Source of the DNA: Falciphora oryzae
Taxonomy: Eukaryota; Ascomycota; Sordariomycetes; Magnaporthales; Magnaporthaceae
Assembly (NCBI GenBank): GCA_000733355.1
Contig: JNVV01000019.1
Coordinates: 415,047-479,046, forward strand
Direction of reading: 5' to 3'
Length of the DNA stretch: 64,000 nucleotides
A program made the position numbers and the translations under genes. Shown piece by piece: positions 43,848 through 56,749 of this stretch (position 1 is the stretch's first letter; every line of letters begins with the position of its first letter). Under the pieces are notes generated by a model that was given only the letters and a program-made list of their open reading frames with translations, made no database searches and had not been told where the DNA came from.

Positions 43848-45754
43848 CCGCGAGACGATGGGCCACACACAAACGCACGCACACGTACGCCTCGAGGCGT
43901 TTTTAACGAGACATGATGAATCATACTATACCTTGGCAACACTCTCCTTACCCAGTCATCGCATCATTACAAACTTACACGCGAGCCTTGCACCGTTTCC
44001 TTTTCCGTTTTTTCCCCTTGTCTTTTTGTTCTTTGAGGATATTGTTGCTATTCGAGAGATACCACGCATTTTCTGGCATCGGGCCAGTCCGGACAGCGCG
44101 GTCGGCAGGCCTGCCTGTTGGGCAGGATTTCATCTGTGATAGGGGTGTGCATACCCTGTTTCTTCATATTTTACTTTTCCCCTTCACACACATTGTTATC
44201 TGATTACATGGCGCGTGCTCTGCGGTCTCCAAAGAAACAAACGGCGAACGATTTCCTGGGTTTTGGGTACTGTATACCACGGGGTGGGGGACAAGGGTCG
44301 GGCCATATCAAGGGGCGCTCTCTGCGGGTTTGGAATACGGAGTCCACTTTTTCCTTTTCACCCTGTCATTTGCTCATTTCTCTTCCCGCTGGGCACTTTG
44401 GTTTCCGCAAGGTTTATCCATCGTGTTGTGTCGGCTGTGACAAAGCATTCACCTCTTTTTTTTTCTTTTTTTTTTTTCTTTTTTTTTTCTCGACTACTTT
44501 TATTTTCTAAATTCCTTATCTTATTCGTAATGGTTGGGGTCGTCGACGAGAACTGCGGTGTTCATCACGATAAATGGGCTGCCTACGAAAGAGGTGTTTT
44601 CTTTTCATTCTTCTTACACATAGAGCCAACGGCCTTTTACGACGCACTACGCTCGGCTGACGAGTCGTTGTGGTTAATGTGGCAACACATAGCTTGAGGA
44701 CAGGGAAATAGCGACGACGCGAGCGTGCACACGGGATAGGTAGACTATTTGTGTCCCATTTGGCCCAGAGTCCACCGAGTCCTAGCCTAGCCGCTTGCAA
44801 AATAATGACATCAAAACCAGACTATAGCCGATCTCTCCCGCCAATAGCTGCGACCCGGGTGCCCATATGTGTGCGTGATGAATGCCTAGCCATTGACATA
44901 GAGTTTGTATTGCCTTGATATCAACTGCTGTCTGTCTGAGACGAGGACACGCTCGCTGTCTTGAGGCCACGGCGGCAAGGCGTCCCGGTCCAAGACCGAG
45001 AAGTTAAACGAGAATCGGAAACAATGCCCGGTGTTAATTATACGTCCGCCTATTATGTATCCTTACCCGTCTGGGGATGTGCTTGTTCTCTCTAGTTCGG
45101 ACGACTCGCTTGCTGGCACCGGAAAAAGCCGCATTAGACTTGACCGTGAAACCTTTTCTCTCTCTCCCGAGAGTCCCAGTCGGGTTACCCTTGCGCGGTT
45201 TCCCTTGCCTTTGGATGGTCCTGTGTCCGGGCAGGGATTGCGGTTTGTATTCGTATCTGCAATACTGTGTACAGTACCCTCAAGGGACACGTGAAACCGA
45301 ATGATCCGACACTCGTCATAGCTGGGTAGCATTATCAAAATCCAGGGCACGGGGTGCTGCATTCACAAAAACGTCAAAGTTTCTCGCCCGAGACGTGTGT
45401 CAGTGACTTCACATATAAAACACTGAGGGGCGGCTGAATCAAGGGCCTATGCAACGGGATCTCCCTCCCCTGATCGGCGGATCGCCGTGCTATCACCGCC
45501 TGGGCATGCGGGACGCGGGGTGTGGGATGTGGGATGCGGGATGCGGGATGCGGGATGCCATGTGCTGTTCCTCATGTTCATTCAGCCTAAAGATAGCCAG
45601 TAAAGGCGGTTCTACTGACAACAAAAGAAGTCGCTCTCTAGTCAATCTTGGCTTCACGTGGCCAGGCGAACAAACGCCAGGTGCTGTGAACTCTGACAGT
45701 TCGCTGGCTGTCGCTACTGATGCTGCGCTGTGCTATGCTAATAGTGATGCTGTA
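43848..45754. other. Convergent 3' intergenic region between the SYLF gene and NTE1
   Basis: No gene seen. T-rich plus-strand stretch at 44454-44510. A heptamer repeat (gggatgc) lies at 45524-45558. The NTE1 3' untranslated region must begin left of 45755. Confidence 0.5.
45524..45558. repeat. Heptamer tandem repeat (gggatgc)5
   Basis: Five contiguous units, the first ending in t instead of c, about 200 bp beyond the NTE1 stop. Confidence 0.9.
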
Positions 45755-48700
45755 CTAGATACTGGCTCTCCGGGGAGCCATCGTCCTGCGGAGCGCCTTC
45801 TTGGCCTCTGTCTCCTCAATGAGTGGGAGTACACCCTCCTCTCGCAGTTTCTGGAGGAACTCGCGACCGTAATGGTACCCGACGTGCACGATCTCGTCGA
45901 ACTTGCCGAAATCCAGTGTGCCGTACTCGTCGATTGGAGGCCGCATGTAGATGCACCCTGGCGTCATCTTGGCTCGCTCAAGTGCGTCCACGCTCGACAC
46001 ATATGCGAGTCGCGCCTGGATCTCGGCCAGAGTTGGTGGGTTCGGTGTGTTTGAGAAGGGGTTCCAGCGGTTGACAAAGGCCCATAGACCCGAGAGTGTG
46101 TCGCCATAGGCCTGTGGCACGTCGTCGTCCAAGGAGCCTACGTCGACCGCGAATATGGTGTCGACTCCGAGGGACTTCATGTGTGACACAGTGAGATTGT
46201 CGATATATCCTCCATCCAGGAGCATGCTGCCCTCGTCGCAGAGAGGCGGGAGTAGGCCGGCGAGCGACATGGACGCCCTGACGTAACGCCAGGCATAACC
46301 GCTCGTGTGGATCTCGGCTCGACTTTTGCTGATGTTTGTAGTGTTGCAATAGAACTCGAGCCAGAAATCTTCGATTTGTGTCTTCCCAAACGTCTTGTAT
46401 ATGCCTCGGTTGAACTCATGTCCCGTCGTGTACGAGGCCGAGGGGTATGTCAGGTCCAGAGCAAAGCGCCACATGCTCGCCATGCGGCCAGAAAACTTCT
46501 TGGCAAGGCCGAAGATAGGCACCACGTCCGCATGTCTCGCGTACAGCGCGCCGACAAACGACCCGATCGACGTGCCCCCGACAATGTCGATCGGGATACC
46601 GCTCTCCTCCATGGCTCGGATGATGCCGACTTGGGCAATTCCTCGTGCACCACCGCCCCCCAGAACAAGCCCGACAGACTTGCCGCATAGCCGCCTAGCG
46701 AGACGGTGGAAATCTCCTTTGTAGGGCGCGTCGGGAGAGTAGAAGGGAGTGTGTCGGACCTTCCTGGACGTGTACTTCTGGATCTCGGCCTGGATTATCT
46801 GGACCCTCTCCTTCAGGCTCGGGCCCGTCCGCTTGTTGGGCATAGGCACCGTCTGGCCCTGGAAGGCCATCTGCACGTGATGATGGCCCCCGTTAATCCA
46901 CATGCGGTTCTTGAGCCACGCCCGCGTCAGACCTGGCGAGCTATACCGCTCGGCATGGAGCAGCACCAGTGTCTTCCTCGCCGTGGACTTCATTCCCAAC
47001 ATGAAGCGCTCGTACTCGCCAACCTCTGGTGATCCTTCGGCCAGGCCCACGAGTAGGATGCAGTCGGCCTGTGTGATGCAAGTCTGGGTCCAGGGAGAGT
47101 TGACGTTGGTGTCTGCCAGAGTCAACGTGGTCAGTTACCATTCCTAGGTTCGCAAATCCTTACGGGTACGTGGGTAGATAGTTGGATCCGGCGAGGAAGC
47201 AGTGAAAGATGCCACATCAGGAAAAAATTAGAGTTTTTATTGGCCATCAACGGCTGGCAAGCCTTCGGCAATAGATTTTTTCATCATTTGGGCATTGTGT
47301 GGGAAAGGAGGTGGCTGACTGGTCCACGGCGTGAAGGGGCGTGGGATTAAGATGGAAATTAAAATAAAAAGGGAAACAACTCACCGGCAACATAGATCAC
47401 CAGGCCATACTTCTCTTCCAGGTCAGCGAGGTACTGCGACAGCTTCAGGTTGCCCATCTTGTTGAAGGCGTGCCTGCCCAGATGATTGAGGATTGCAGAC
47501 TGGGTGAGAGATGTCGCCCCATTGGGTGTGCCGACTTGGGTGAGCGCGGTCATCAACCTGCTCCCAAACTCTACCACAGGGACGCCGGCTGTAACCGGGA
47601 GGATCGCAACGGTGCGCAGGTTGAGAGTCGATGAACTTTTGTTGAGCGCGGCCTTCATGGCACCCTCCTTGCCAACCACGCTTGATGGGTCGTCAACGAT
47701 GTTCCTCATCCTGGAAGCTATGATCTTGGAGATCTTTATGGTGATGTTGGGGTGCTCTTGCGCAAGGCTATTGAACAGAGTCCTCGGGAACTTGACTAGT
47801 TCTGTGTTCCTGATGGCGTGGAGTGTCCCGGTCCTGGCAGACTCGGTCAAGACCTCGAGCTCTCCGATACTCTCACCTTGTCCATACTCGGCCCGAACAT
47901 CGACGCCGCCGTCTTTGCGATCCCCGACGAGTCGTAGGCGACCGTTGAGGACAATGTGGATGGCTTCGCTCTCCTCGCCGCCATGGAATATGACTTCCCC
48001 GGCATTGACCTGCAACCATTCCAAGGCGAAGTCGATATGCAGGATGAGGCGCGGAAGAAGGTTAGTTAGGCGCTTGGCGATGGTAAGCAGCACGATGGGG
48101 TATCGGTCCACAATCCTCTCCAGAGACTGCCTGGACAGGAAACCAACGTAAACGTCCGTCTTTGCCACGACATCGATGAACGATCGATGTGATGAAATAG
48201 TGCCGACATATCCCGCAAGGTTGCCCGGTTTAACAAGGGCCACACTCCGACGACTGCCCTTCCGCCCTCTACGCCCATCAACGAACTTCATCCCAGAGTC
48301 GGGCATGGAAGGATGAGTTGTGGACGCCCTCCGACGATCTGATGACGAGTGCCTGGCTGCATTGCCGCGAGCAGGAGATGCGGAAGACGCGTTCCTTGAG
48401 ACTTGCAATATGTCACCGGAGGACTCCTCAGAAGTCATGCAGACGTCGAGGAAGCCGTCGACGACATAGTACAGCCCGGGATTCCTCTCTCCTTGTTCGA
48501 CCAGAAGAGAACCCTTGGGGAAGTAGACAATTTCAACCTCATCTCTCATGTCATGTGCCAAGGCCCGAGTGTTCACAGCCTGGTTGGGCAGACCTGTGCC
48601 CCCAGAGGTGATAGAGTCGGCGTCGCCATCGGCAGATCCCCCGTAAGGATCTATCAACCCAAATGCATTGTGACTCGAAACACCACGCTGGCGGATCTGA

Positions 48701-50599
48701 TCATAGGACCCCAGCCGGGGAGAGCCCTCAGTAGACTCCGAGGTGCCGCTGGTGTTTGTTGTCAAGCCAATGGCCTTGAACATACACTCCAGTATGGACT
48801 CGCGGAAGATTCCATCCTCATCGACTGTCTCGCGCTTGTTCATCGAGATACGAGCATGCCTCTGAGCTACAAACGGATTCGACACTCGCTGGGAGAGTGG
48901 CGACACAGCCTCAGCCTCCATCGGGACAGCGAGTGTCGAGGAGCTTGGCGCGTCCACGTTGGCGGTAGAAGGCCGTCCGCCGTTTCGGGAAAGCTGAATG
49001 TTCGCCAGTAAATCGGCGCCCGATCCCGACGTGCTCTTAGGGCCCCTTGGCAGCGACAGATTGGGCTGAGATGTCATGACGGAACTGTGCCGCTGCCTGT
49101 TGGAGAGGGCCTGGAGGGCGGCCTCCTTTCGGAGGGATGCTGACGCCGAATGACGCCGACCACTGGAAGAATTGTGCAGCGCAATACCCTTGGTGCAGTC
49201 ACTATCACCCATACGCTCCCGCTCTTTGACGAACTTCTCTTTGAGCCTGTCGAGGGCGTCACCTCTCAAAAAATTAGGCAGCTCGCAGGTCGTGTACTCT
49301 ATCATGCTCTTTTCGATCTGCAGAACATCGCGAGTGAGGCCCAGATAGTTGTAGGCTGTGGCGAGAGTGACCCTCTGAAACCGCGAGAGGATGACATGTA
49401 CGATGTGGGCTGTGTACTTTGGGTATATCCGAATGAGTCTCCTGAAGGCACTGGCCGGGATAATGGCGATTGTTGTGTCCACAGTGGCCCGGGCAATGAT
49501 GTCGGGATGTGCTGAGGTTGTGGCGTTCCTCTTGGGCACTGGGCGCTTAGGGCGCTGTTTGAGTGGCGGATCCAGGGAGATGGGTGGAATGCTAGATGTT
49601 GAATGGCCATGTGGCTGCGACTCCTGCTGTGTTCCCTCCGCACCGGGCCTAGGAATCTGTGGCGTGTTAGGCACAGAGGTAGGCATATCGTGCGGGTTAC
49701 GGAAGCTGCCGGACAGCCCCAGGCCAGTGTTCGCGTAGAGTCCCGTGGCTGATGGGGGCTCGGACTCGTCCTCGTTGTGGCGGAGCTTGACATCTTCAGT
49801 GAACAGAGACATGATGGAGAACAAAGACGACATAGGAGCACCGTTGTGGACCTCAGTTAGCAGCTGGTAGCGCTGGTGACCCGAGTGGTACTCCTCTTGT
49901 TCGTCACTGCTGGACTCAGAGATGGGCGACCCAGCGGTCGGGGCTGGCCGCCTATCCCCCGACTTGACAAAGATCTCGACCAGGCCATCGACAACCATGC
50001 AGAAGCCCTTCTCCTCCTCGAGGTTGAAGGTCTCACCCGCGATGAGCTTCCGGGTTTGCATGCTCCGGGTAAGCTCATGAAACACCGGGCGCTCCAAGTA
50101 CCCGAAGATCTTGATGGCGCTGAGGAACTCGTCCAGGTAGTTGGAGAGCCCCGACTTGTCGCGCTCGGAGTGGGCGTCCACGAAAAGGTCCAGTTCTGGC
50201 TCTTTCCGTTGCGGCTCCGGGGGCAGGCGGGCGTACATGTTGAGGTAGCGGTAGCGCACAAACCAGCTGGCCAAGGAGAATGCCGCTCCGATAATGACCA
50301 TGCTATGGGGGCCGTAGAGTGTCAGTTGAGCGACGTCCGTTGGGCCGAGGACAGCTACGGGGGAAAGGGTCAACATACAGCGTCGTTGCATTCATCGTAA
50401 CGGTTAGACTGGTGGAAAATATGGTGAAGAGAAGGCTGGGGACCGAGAAGGTGGTGATCCTGAGGGCCCAATATAGGATAGACGACAGCAGCTGGAAGAC
50501 AGACAGCGTGATGTTCCCAAACACGCCGAGCCAGGAACCCGACGCCTGCTGTTCCGCGGCCATGCCCGACGCCGACACGAGCTCCGTTACGTTCTCCAT
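45755..50599 (-). CDS. NTE1: Lysophospholipase NTE1 (neuropathy-target-esterase homologue, patatin-like)
   Basis: Three exons: 50379-50599, 47385-50302, 45755-47112 (introns 76 and 272 bp); 1,498 aa, the family length. There are two N-terminal membrane segments (about 22-70 and around 75-90), then [12 protein letters not shown]. Cyclic-nucleotide-binding-like domains follow (e.g. [70 protein letters not shown]). The C-terminal patatin domain has GGGGARG, the nucleophile Ser1228 in GTSIG and Asp1346 in DGGYID. Known: NTE1 deacylates phosphatidylcholine at the ER. An in-frame ATG further upstream exists; 50599 fits the leading hydrophilic stretch best. Divergent from eIF2alpha. Confidence 0.96.
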
Positions 50600-51577
50600 G
50601 ATTCCGGCAGGCGGGGCCTCCAAAGAAGCAAGCTTTTGGGGGCAAATCGATTCTGCCGGCTCTTTGCTGAACACTCGGACAAGGTCACCCGCGATCAGGA
50701 GCTAGGCATGGCGCAACAGCTCATCAGCCCGATCGACGGCCAACCAGAGCTTGGGATGCCAGCGTCCTGCGACCAGATGGCGTTGGGGCTACAGGGTTCG
50801 GGCCTGATGCCGGCCATGGATTCCGCACTGTCGCATGCTAAGGAGGCGGCCCGGTGTGCGCTGCACAGGAGAGCCAGGTATTCAGGCTATCATGCTCGTG
50901 AAGGGACGAGAGAAAAGAGGATGGAGGGTGGGAAAACAAAGCTTAAAAGGTTTTGGGCGAAAGGCGTGGAAAGAAGAGTTTGCGGTCATGGGAGTGGAGC
51001 ACGCGTAGAAAAAGCTCCGGCGTAAGAAAACACGAGCCGAGGGCATCCGTCACTGAAGCTCCATCCCGACCAGCCCGTGCGTTTTCCATTCGGCAGGCGG
51101 TCTGATGCCCTGTGGTAGATTATGCAATTAAACGGAACCGTTTTTCCTCCCCTTTTGCCTGCCAATTTGGACGGGCCCAGCTTCCCCGTCAGCGACACTA
51201 GACCCCGCGCGCAAGCCTGTGCCGCCAGCGCCCAACGCCGCCACTCACTGCGAAAAGGCGACCCCACCATTCCATCAGAGTCGACATCAGATCACAAACG
51301 GTCGAATCGCTGCCAAAAAATTCTGGGCCGTGACTCAAAACATCCTCACGGCGACGCCAACCCTCATAATAGCCGACGCTCCCCCGGGAAGAAGGATAAA
51401 ATTTACAGAGCAACCGGCTTCGCGCGAGCTGTCCGACGAGCGTTTCCGACTTTGCCGAACCGATATTGAAGCAGTCCAGGTGCAAAAACCCTCCGCGACG
51501 GCGCAGATTCGACCCAACCTCTTTATCGACATAACCTTTTCTCGATCTCGGGGCGACACGCCGAAAACACAGCCAAG
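50600..51577. promoter_or_regulatory. Divergent promoter region of NTE1 and eIF2alpha
   Basis: About 980 bp holding both promoters. No supported coding sequence. The last 200 bp before eIF2alpha (CA-rich, ccgaaaacacagccaagATG) looks like its leader. Confidence 0.55.
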
Positions 51578-52786
51578 ATGTCGTTAACAAACTGCCGTTT
51601 CTACGAGGAGAAGTACCCGGAGATTGACAGCTTTGTCATGGTCAATGGTAAGCAGCACATGCTCGCAGCAGCACAGAAATCGCCAGCCCCGCAGTCGGCT
51701 ATGTGCAGACACCAGGCGCGAGACATGGAGGCTAACATTCAGTGTAGTCAAGCAGGTTCGTTCAGGGTCCCCGGCTGAGTGCTGGCGATGTGATGCGACT
51801 ACAGGCAGCTGACACATGCAAACATCAAGATTGCGGACATGGGCGCGTACGTCAAGCTGCTCGAGTACGATGGCATCGATGGCATGATCCTGCTCTCTGA
51901 GCTGTCGAGGCGTCGTATCCGAAGTATTCAGAAGCTCATCCGGGTTGGCCGCAACGAGGTCGTCGTGGTTCTCCGTGTCGACAAGGAGAAGGGTTACATC
52001 GACCTGTCGAAGCGCCGTGTGTCGCAGGAGGATATCGTCAAGTGCGAGGAGAGGTACAACAAGAGCAAGATGGTCCACTCCATCATGCGCCATGTTGCCG
52101 AGAAGACGCTGGTCCCGATCGAGAGCCTGTACGAGGCCATCGCCTGGCCGCTGAATCGCAAGTACGGCCACTCGATCGACGCATTCAAGCTGTCAATAAC
52201 GTGAGTTTGTCCCATGATGCCCCTGGGCGTCCGCCCTCCGGAGCCAACAGCGCGCCGTGCCGCTGGCAATGCGCTAACCCTGGCCTATCTCCTCCTCGCC
52301 AGGAACCCCGAGGTCTGGAACGACATTACTTTCCCCAGCGAGCCTGTCGCGGAGGAGCTCAAGTCATATATCAGCAAGCGGTTGACGCCACAGCCGACCA
52401 AGGTCCGGGCGGACGTTGAGGTGACCTGCTTCGGATACGACGGCATCGATGCAATCAAGACGGCCCTGAGGACGGCCGAGTCCCGTAATACGGATGACAA
52501 CCAGGTCAAGGTCAAGCTGGTGTCGCCGCCTCTCTACGTCTTGACTAGCACGTGCCTGGACAAGAACACAGGTATCACGCGATTGCAGGAGGCCATCGTC
52601 GACATCCGGACCAACATCGAGTCGGCAGGCGGCAAGCTGGTCGTCAAGATGGAGCCCAAGGCCGTTACCGAGTCCGACGATGCGGAGCTCCAGGCCCTCA
52701 TGGAGAAGCGCGAGAGGGAGAATGCCGAGGTCAGCGGAGACGAGAGTGTCAGCGAAAGCGACGACAATGTCCCGGAGACCCTCTAA
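51578..52786 (+). CDS. SUI2: Translation initiation factor eIF2 alpha subunit
   Basis: Four exons: 51578-51647, 51748-51755 (8 nt), 51830-52200, 52303-52786; 310 aa, as usual. Starts [20 protein letters not shown]; the S1 domain continues with [38 protein letters not shown]. The regulatory serine (Ser51 in mature numbering, [11 protein letters not shown]) is present, so control by eIF2 kinases is expected. The helical domain and the C-terminal alpha/beta domain follow, and the acidic Ser/Glu-rich tail is typical. Known: part of the eIF2 GTPase complex that brings initiator tRNA to the 40S subunit. The 8-nt exon supplies V-K-Q, needed to keep the conserved S1 strand and frame. Confidence 0.96.
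51748..51755 (+). other. 8-nt microexon of the eIF2alpha gene
   Basis: Acceptor gtgtag, exon TCAAGCAG, donor gttcgt. With the last base of exon 1 it encodes Val-Lys-Gln between MVN and IADMG. Skipping it would shift the frame. The donor is weaker than its neighbours. Confidence 0.75.
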
Positions 52787-53556
52787 GTCAGGAAAAGAGT
52801 TCAAGAAGCTTTGCTCTCTTTCTTCCTTTTTCCTGTTTGCTGCTCGCCGCCCGCCAGTCAAGGCTCCAAAGGGGACATGAGGCTACGTCACCAGCCTCAT
52901 GGGAGCGGTGCTTGAAGCACAGCCGTGATTTCGGCCGGATATATGAGGCACTGTCTGGGGCGTATAAAGAGATAGGGAGGGGATAGCCATAGAGATTTCC
53001 TTTTCGTGTCTTGGGTGGGCAAGGACGGCGACGGCGGGCAGGCTGCATTCCCACGCATCCTCAGGGAACCTCCAAAAGCGTTTTTTTTTTTTGGTAGACA
53101 GGGAACAAAAAAAAAGCCTTGGTACGAAATGAAAAATACGAGGCTAAGGCAATTGAGACATTGACAAGTGATGAGACTACAGAAACGCGTGCGAGATTGG
53201 AAATTTTAGTCAAGGTTCATTAAGAACTATGCGGTGCCTACACTGTTGCTGTTTGAGCCTTTTGAGTGAACTTTGGCGCGGGTGTGGACCTTCATGTTGG
53301 ATTCCACCAGAGTGTTTTGCAAAACTATCAACCGTGCTAATTGTCAATCACTGTAATCTGTAATCGCCAGCTGGTCCTTACACGCGAACAGCCGACGCCG
53401 GGCCTGATCAATAACCCAGAAATGGAACACGCAGAAGCACCATCCATATCATGAGTCCGACAAATACGCACGCTGCCACATTCTGACCAAGCACGCATCT
53501 AGATACCTACTCTCCAGTGGGCCGGGATCGGGACCAGGACCCGGGCCACCTCACAG
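52787..53556. other. Intergenic between eIF2alpha and IMP2
   Basis: No gene seen. Contains T11 (about 53081-53091) and A9 (about 53107-53115) runs in the eIF2alpha 3' flank, then the IMP2 promoter. Confidence 0.5.
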
Positions 53557-54221
53557 ATGACTCTCGGGTCAGCATGGGCGTGGATGAGAGGGTCGGCCTC
53601 GAGGGTCAGTAGCAACAAGTCATTCGCGCTCGGCCTGCAGACAACTAGATACCTTCTTCAGTATGGCTTGTGGCTGCCGGTCATCGCGTACGTCAAGGCC
53701 AACGTGGCCGACCTGGTCTGGATCAAGGGCCCGTCCATGTACCCGTTCTTCAACCCGGAGTTCAACCAGACGTTGCGCCAAGACGTATGCTTGAGCGTCA
53801 AGTGGGATGCCCAGGACAAGCTCGAGCACGGCATGATTGTCGAGTTCTGGTGAGCCTCTCTTTCTTTTCGTTTGCAACACCTGACTTTTTACCCTCAAAC
53901 AAAGGCTAACAGCTGCTCAGGGCGCCTCATGATCCAAACAAGATCTCAGTCAAAAGGGTGATCGGTCTGGAGGGCGACATCATTCGCACCCGCAAGGGTT
54001 CGTTTGTCCATGTCCCTCAGAACTACATCTGGGTGGAAGGAGACGGTGGTGCCAGTCTCTCGCGCGACAGCAACGACTACGGGCCGATATCTCGACGGCT
54101 CGTCAGGGGTAGACTCACCCGTATTCTCTATCCTTTCCACCGGGCCGGCAAGATCAGGTGGGAGGAGCACGAGCATGCCTCGCTACATCAGCGTGCGCAG
54201 CGCGCGCCGAGGTTTTGGTGA
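53557..54221 (+). CDS. IMP2: Mitochondrial inner membrane protease subunit 2
   Basis: Two exons, 53557-53849 and 53921-54221; 197 aa. One membrane segment (about 31-48, RYLLQYGLWLPVIAYVKAN) follows a short basic N-terminus. The signal peptidase I box with nucleophile Ser60 is GPSMYPFFNP. The catalytic Lys109 is in SVKRVIGLEGD, after a conserved WAPHDPNKI at the splice junction. SRDSNDYGPIS is the family's third box. Known: Imp1/Imp2 cleave sorting signals of proteins sent to the intermembrane space. The NPEF after the serine box and overall length fit Imp2 better than Imp1. Start chosen as the first ATG, 53557. Confidence 0.92.
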
Positions 54222-54928
54222 ATCGCTCTGCCACATCAACATCATACTCTTTCTCTTGTACATACTACAAACCTCCCTTGCCATTGGCCGTCGGCAGACG
54301 TTCCGTCAGCCACGACGATGCAAAATCGATCGTGATACCACCCTTACGACGACAGGAAGGTTGTGCCGAGTTCACTAAAGTAATGTAACCTTTTCTTTTT
54401 TTTGATATATTTTTTTTCTCTCTCGCACCCCACGCCCTCCTGAATTCGAGAAGTCCCTCGAGGAATTCCGACCTTCAAACCACTCAATCCGTGGCTCCGT
54501 GGACGGCCCGGCAGAGGCGACAGGGGTTTCTGTGGGATAATCGGCGCCCGTCATTATAACGCACGGACCACACAGGAAATTTTCGGACGTCGACACCACC
54601 GCGCTGTCTCGGTCATCCCGGCGGGACAGCTCCTCCTAAAAGCCGTGAGCGTTCCTCTGGTGAATATTCCGGGCATTCGTTACTGCGGGCTGCCTGCGCG
54701 TCAAGGCGGCGCCAGGCACACTCTCCTTTTTCTCTGCTTTTTCGTTCCTGCCGGAGCCGCATACGTCACCGAGCTCGATCGACGCCCTGCGTCTCGCACG
54801 CGACTGCGGCGCAAAAAACCCAGCCTTGTCGCCCTGGTTTGGCCTACCATGGACCCGGCGCCTCAACACCCTTCCCGGCGGGCATTTTCGGAAGGAACCA
54901 AAAACGGTCTTTTTAAAAATACGATAAT
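54222..54928. other. Intergenic between IMP2 and the mitochondrial carrier gene
   Basis: No gene seen. T-rich around 54390-54425 (IMP2 3' flank), then the promoter of the carrier gene. Confidence 0.5.
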
Positions 54929-56159
54929 ATGAGTCCACACGGAGGGGAGTTTGAGGCGCGGCCGCCATACCTCCATGTACGTGCCCAATGTACCCCCCTG
55001 GACGGAACCCGAGATCCTGACTGACAGTAACTTCGTTTCTGCAGTGTATGCTGGCCGGCGGCATCGGTGGAACGTTTGGTGACATGTTGATGCACTCGCT
55101 AGACACTGTCAAGACTCGACAACAAGGCGACCCGCACATACCACCCAAGTATTCGTCTCTGGGCTCGTCATACTACACGATTTTGAGACAGGAGGGCATT
55201 CGACGAGGATTATATGGAGGATGGCTGCCTGCACTTATGGGGTCCTTCCCGGGCACTATGCTGTTTTTCGGAACCTACGAGTACAGCAAGCGGCACATGC
55301 TGGACTACGGAGTGCAGCCCCATATCGCCTATCTCATGGGTGGTACGTTGGCGCTTTCTCCAAACTCAACCCCGCAGCGATATTTCTCAACCCGGGGGCT
55401 AATGGTGACGCAGGATTCCTCGGCGATGTTGCTGCTTCGATCGTGTACGTGCCCTCCGAGGTTCTGAAGACGCGCCTTCAGCTCCAGGGGCGATACAAGA
55501 ACCCGTTCTTCCACTCGGGCTACAACTATAGGGGGACCTTTGATGCCGCCAGGACGATAGTGCGACAGGAGGGTTTCGCGGCCCTGTTTTACGGCTACAA
55601 GGCGACACTATACCGGGACATACCCTTCTCGGCCCTCCAGTTTATGTTTTACGAGCAGGGCCAGGCCTGGGCCCACCAGTGGAAGCAGAGCCGCGACATC
55701 GGCCCGCACCTCGAGTTCCTGACCGGGGCGGCAGCCGGCGGCCTCGCGGGCGCAATGACGTGCCCGCTTGACGTCGTCAAGACGAGGCTGCAGACCCAGC
55801 TGCATCCCGAATCGCAGGAGGCGACGTCGAGCGCGAAGCCGGCAAGACCGGAACAATACACCACCAGCCAGGCAGCGGCCAGCAGCGGTAGCTCACAGCC
55901 GCAGAGGCGCGGGATTTCGACGTCATCGCCATCGACGCACACGCCGCGGCCCGGCGCCGCCGGCCTCGAGACCTCGTCCGTCATCACGGGTCTCAAGGTC
56001 CTCTACAAGACGGAGGGTATCGGGGGCTGGTTCCGGGGCGTGGGGCCGCGCTTTGTGTGGACCAGCGTCCAGAGCGGATGCATGCTTTTCCTATACCAGA
56101 CTATACTGCGGCAACTAGAGGATATACTACCCTGGGAGCGACCCGAGTTGGCCACATAG
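54929..56159 (+). CDS. Mitochondrial carrier family protein, Mme1/YMR166C-like
   Basis: Three exons: 54929-54976, 55045-55342, 55414-56159; 363 aa. Three carrier repeats, each with its signature: SLDTVKTR (first Pro replaced by Ser), VPSEVLKTRLQLQ and CPLDVVKTRLQTQ. Each is followed by a second helix with an RxxYxG/WF-type motif (LYGGWLPALMG, LFYGYKATLYRDIP, WFRGVGPRF). A Ser/Thr/Pro-rich insert of about 60 residues (about 245-300) sits in the third repeat loop. Known: SLC25 carriers move metabolites or ions across the inner membrane; the yeast relative exports magnesium. Assignment to that branch is by overall resemblance, so transport substrate is uncertain. Start is set by a short first exon (MSPHGGEFEARPPYLH) with gtacgt donor. 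Confidence 0.88.
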
Positions 56160-56449
56160 AGGACAGGCGCTGCCGCCCGCGAGCTCAGCGGACTTGCCTC
56201 GCGCCACAATTCTTCGCTTGTGTTACTATGAGATGTACAAAATTCTCCACGAAATATTGTTTGTTGTTGCTGCCATGGATCGATCTATGGGAGACGGCGT
56301 CCCAGGGCTGGATAGAGACGAATAGACATGGAGGGGCAATAGAACATCCTCGCTTTTCATTGAGTCCAACTGTCTTGAGGGCCTTTTGCTGACTTTCTGG
56401 CTTCCGTCTGGTTGTCGATACCGCCGAACTGAAAGCCAGGATCATCAGC

Positions 56450-56696
56450 NNNNNNNNNNNNNNNNNNNNNNNNNNNNNNNNNNNNNNNNNNNNNNNNNNN
56501 NNNNNNNNNNNNNNNNNNNNNNNNNNNNNNNNNNNNNNNNNNNNNNNNNNNNNNNNNNNNNNNNNNNNNNNNNNNNNNNNNNNNNNNNNNNNNNNNNNNN
56601 NNNNNNNNNNNNNNNNNNNNNNNNNNNNNNNNNNNNNNNNNNNNNNNNNNNNNNNNNNNNNNNNNNNNNNNNNNNNNNNNNNNNNNNNNNNNNNNN
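56450..56696. other. Assembly gap (247 N)
   Basis: Run of N next to a SINE-like element; repeats often cause such gaps. Confidence 0.99.
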
Positions 56697-56749
56697 TCAG
56701 AAAACCGCCTACTGCCCTTATATACAGCCGGGTTTTTAACAGCTCACAG

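Noticed and set aside
45524..45558. Short direct repeats as a CRISPR-like array
   Set aside because: Units of 7 bp are contiguous without spacers, in a eukaryotic genome; this is a simple tandem repeat.
47359..47384. NTE1 as two separate genes (regulatory part and patatin part)
   Set aside because: A gtgagt donor at 47379-47384 and a cag acceptor before 47112 join [10 protein letters not shown] in frame, and the whole matches single NTE1 proteins in length and domain order.
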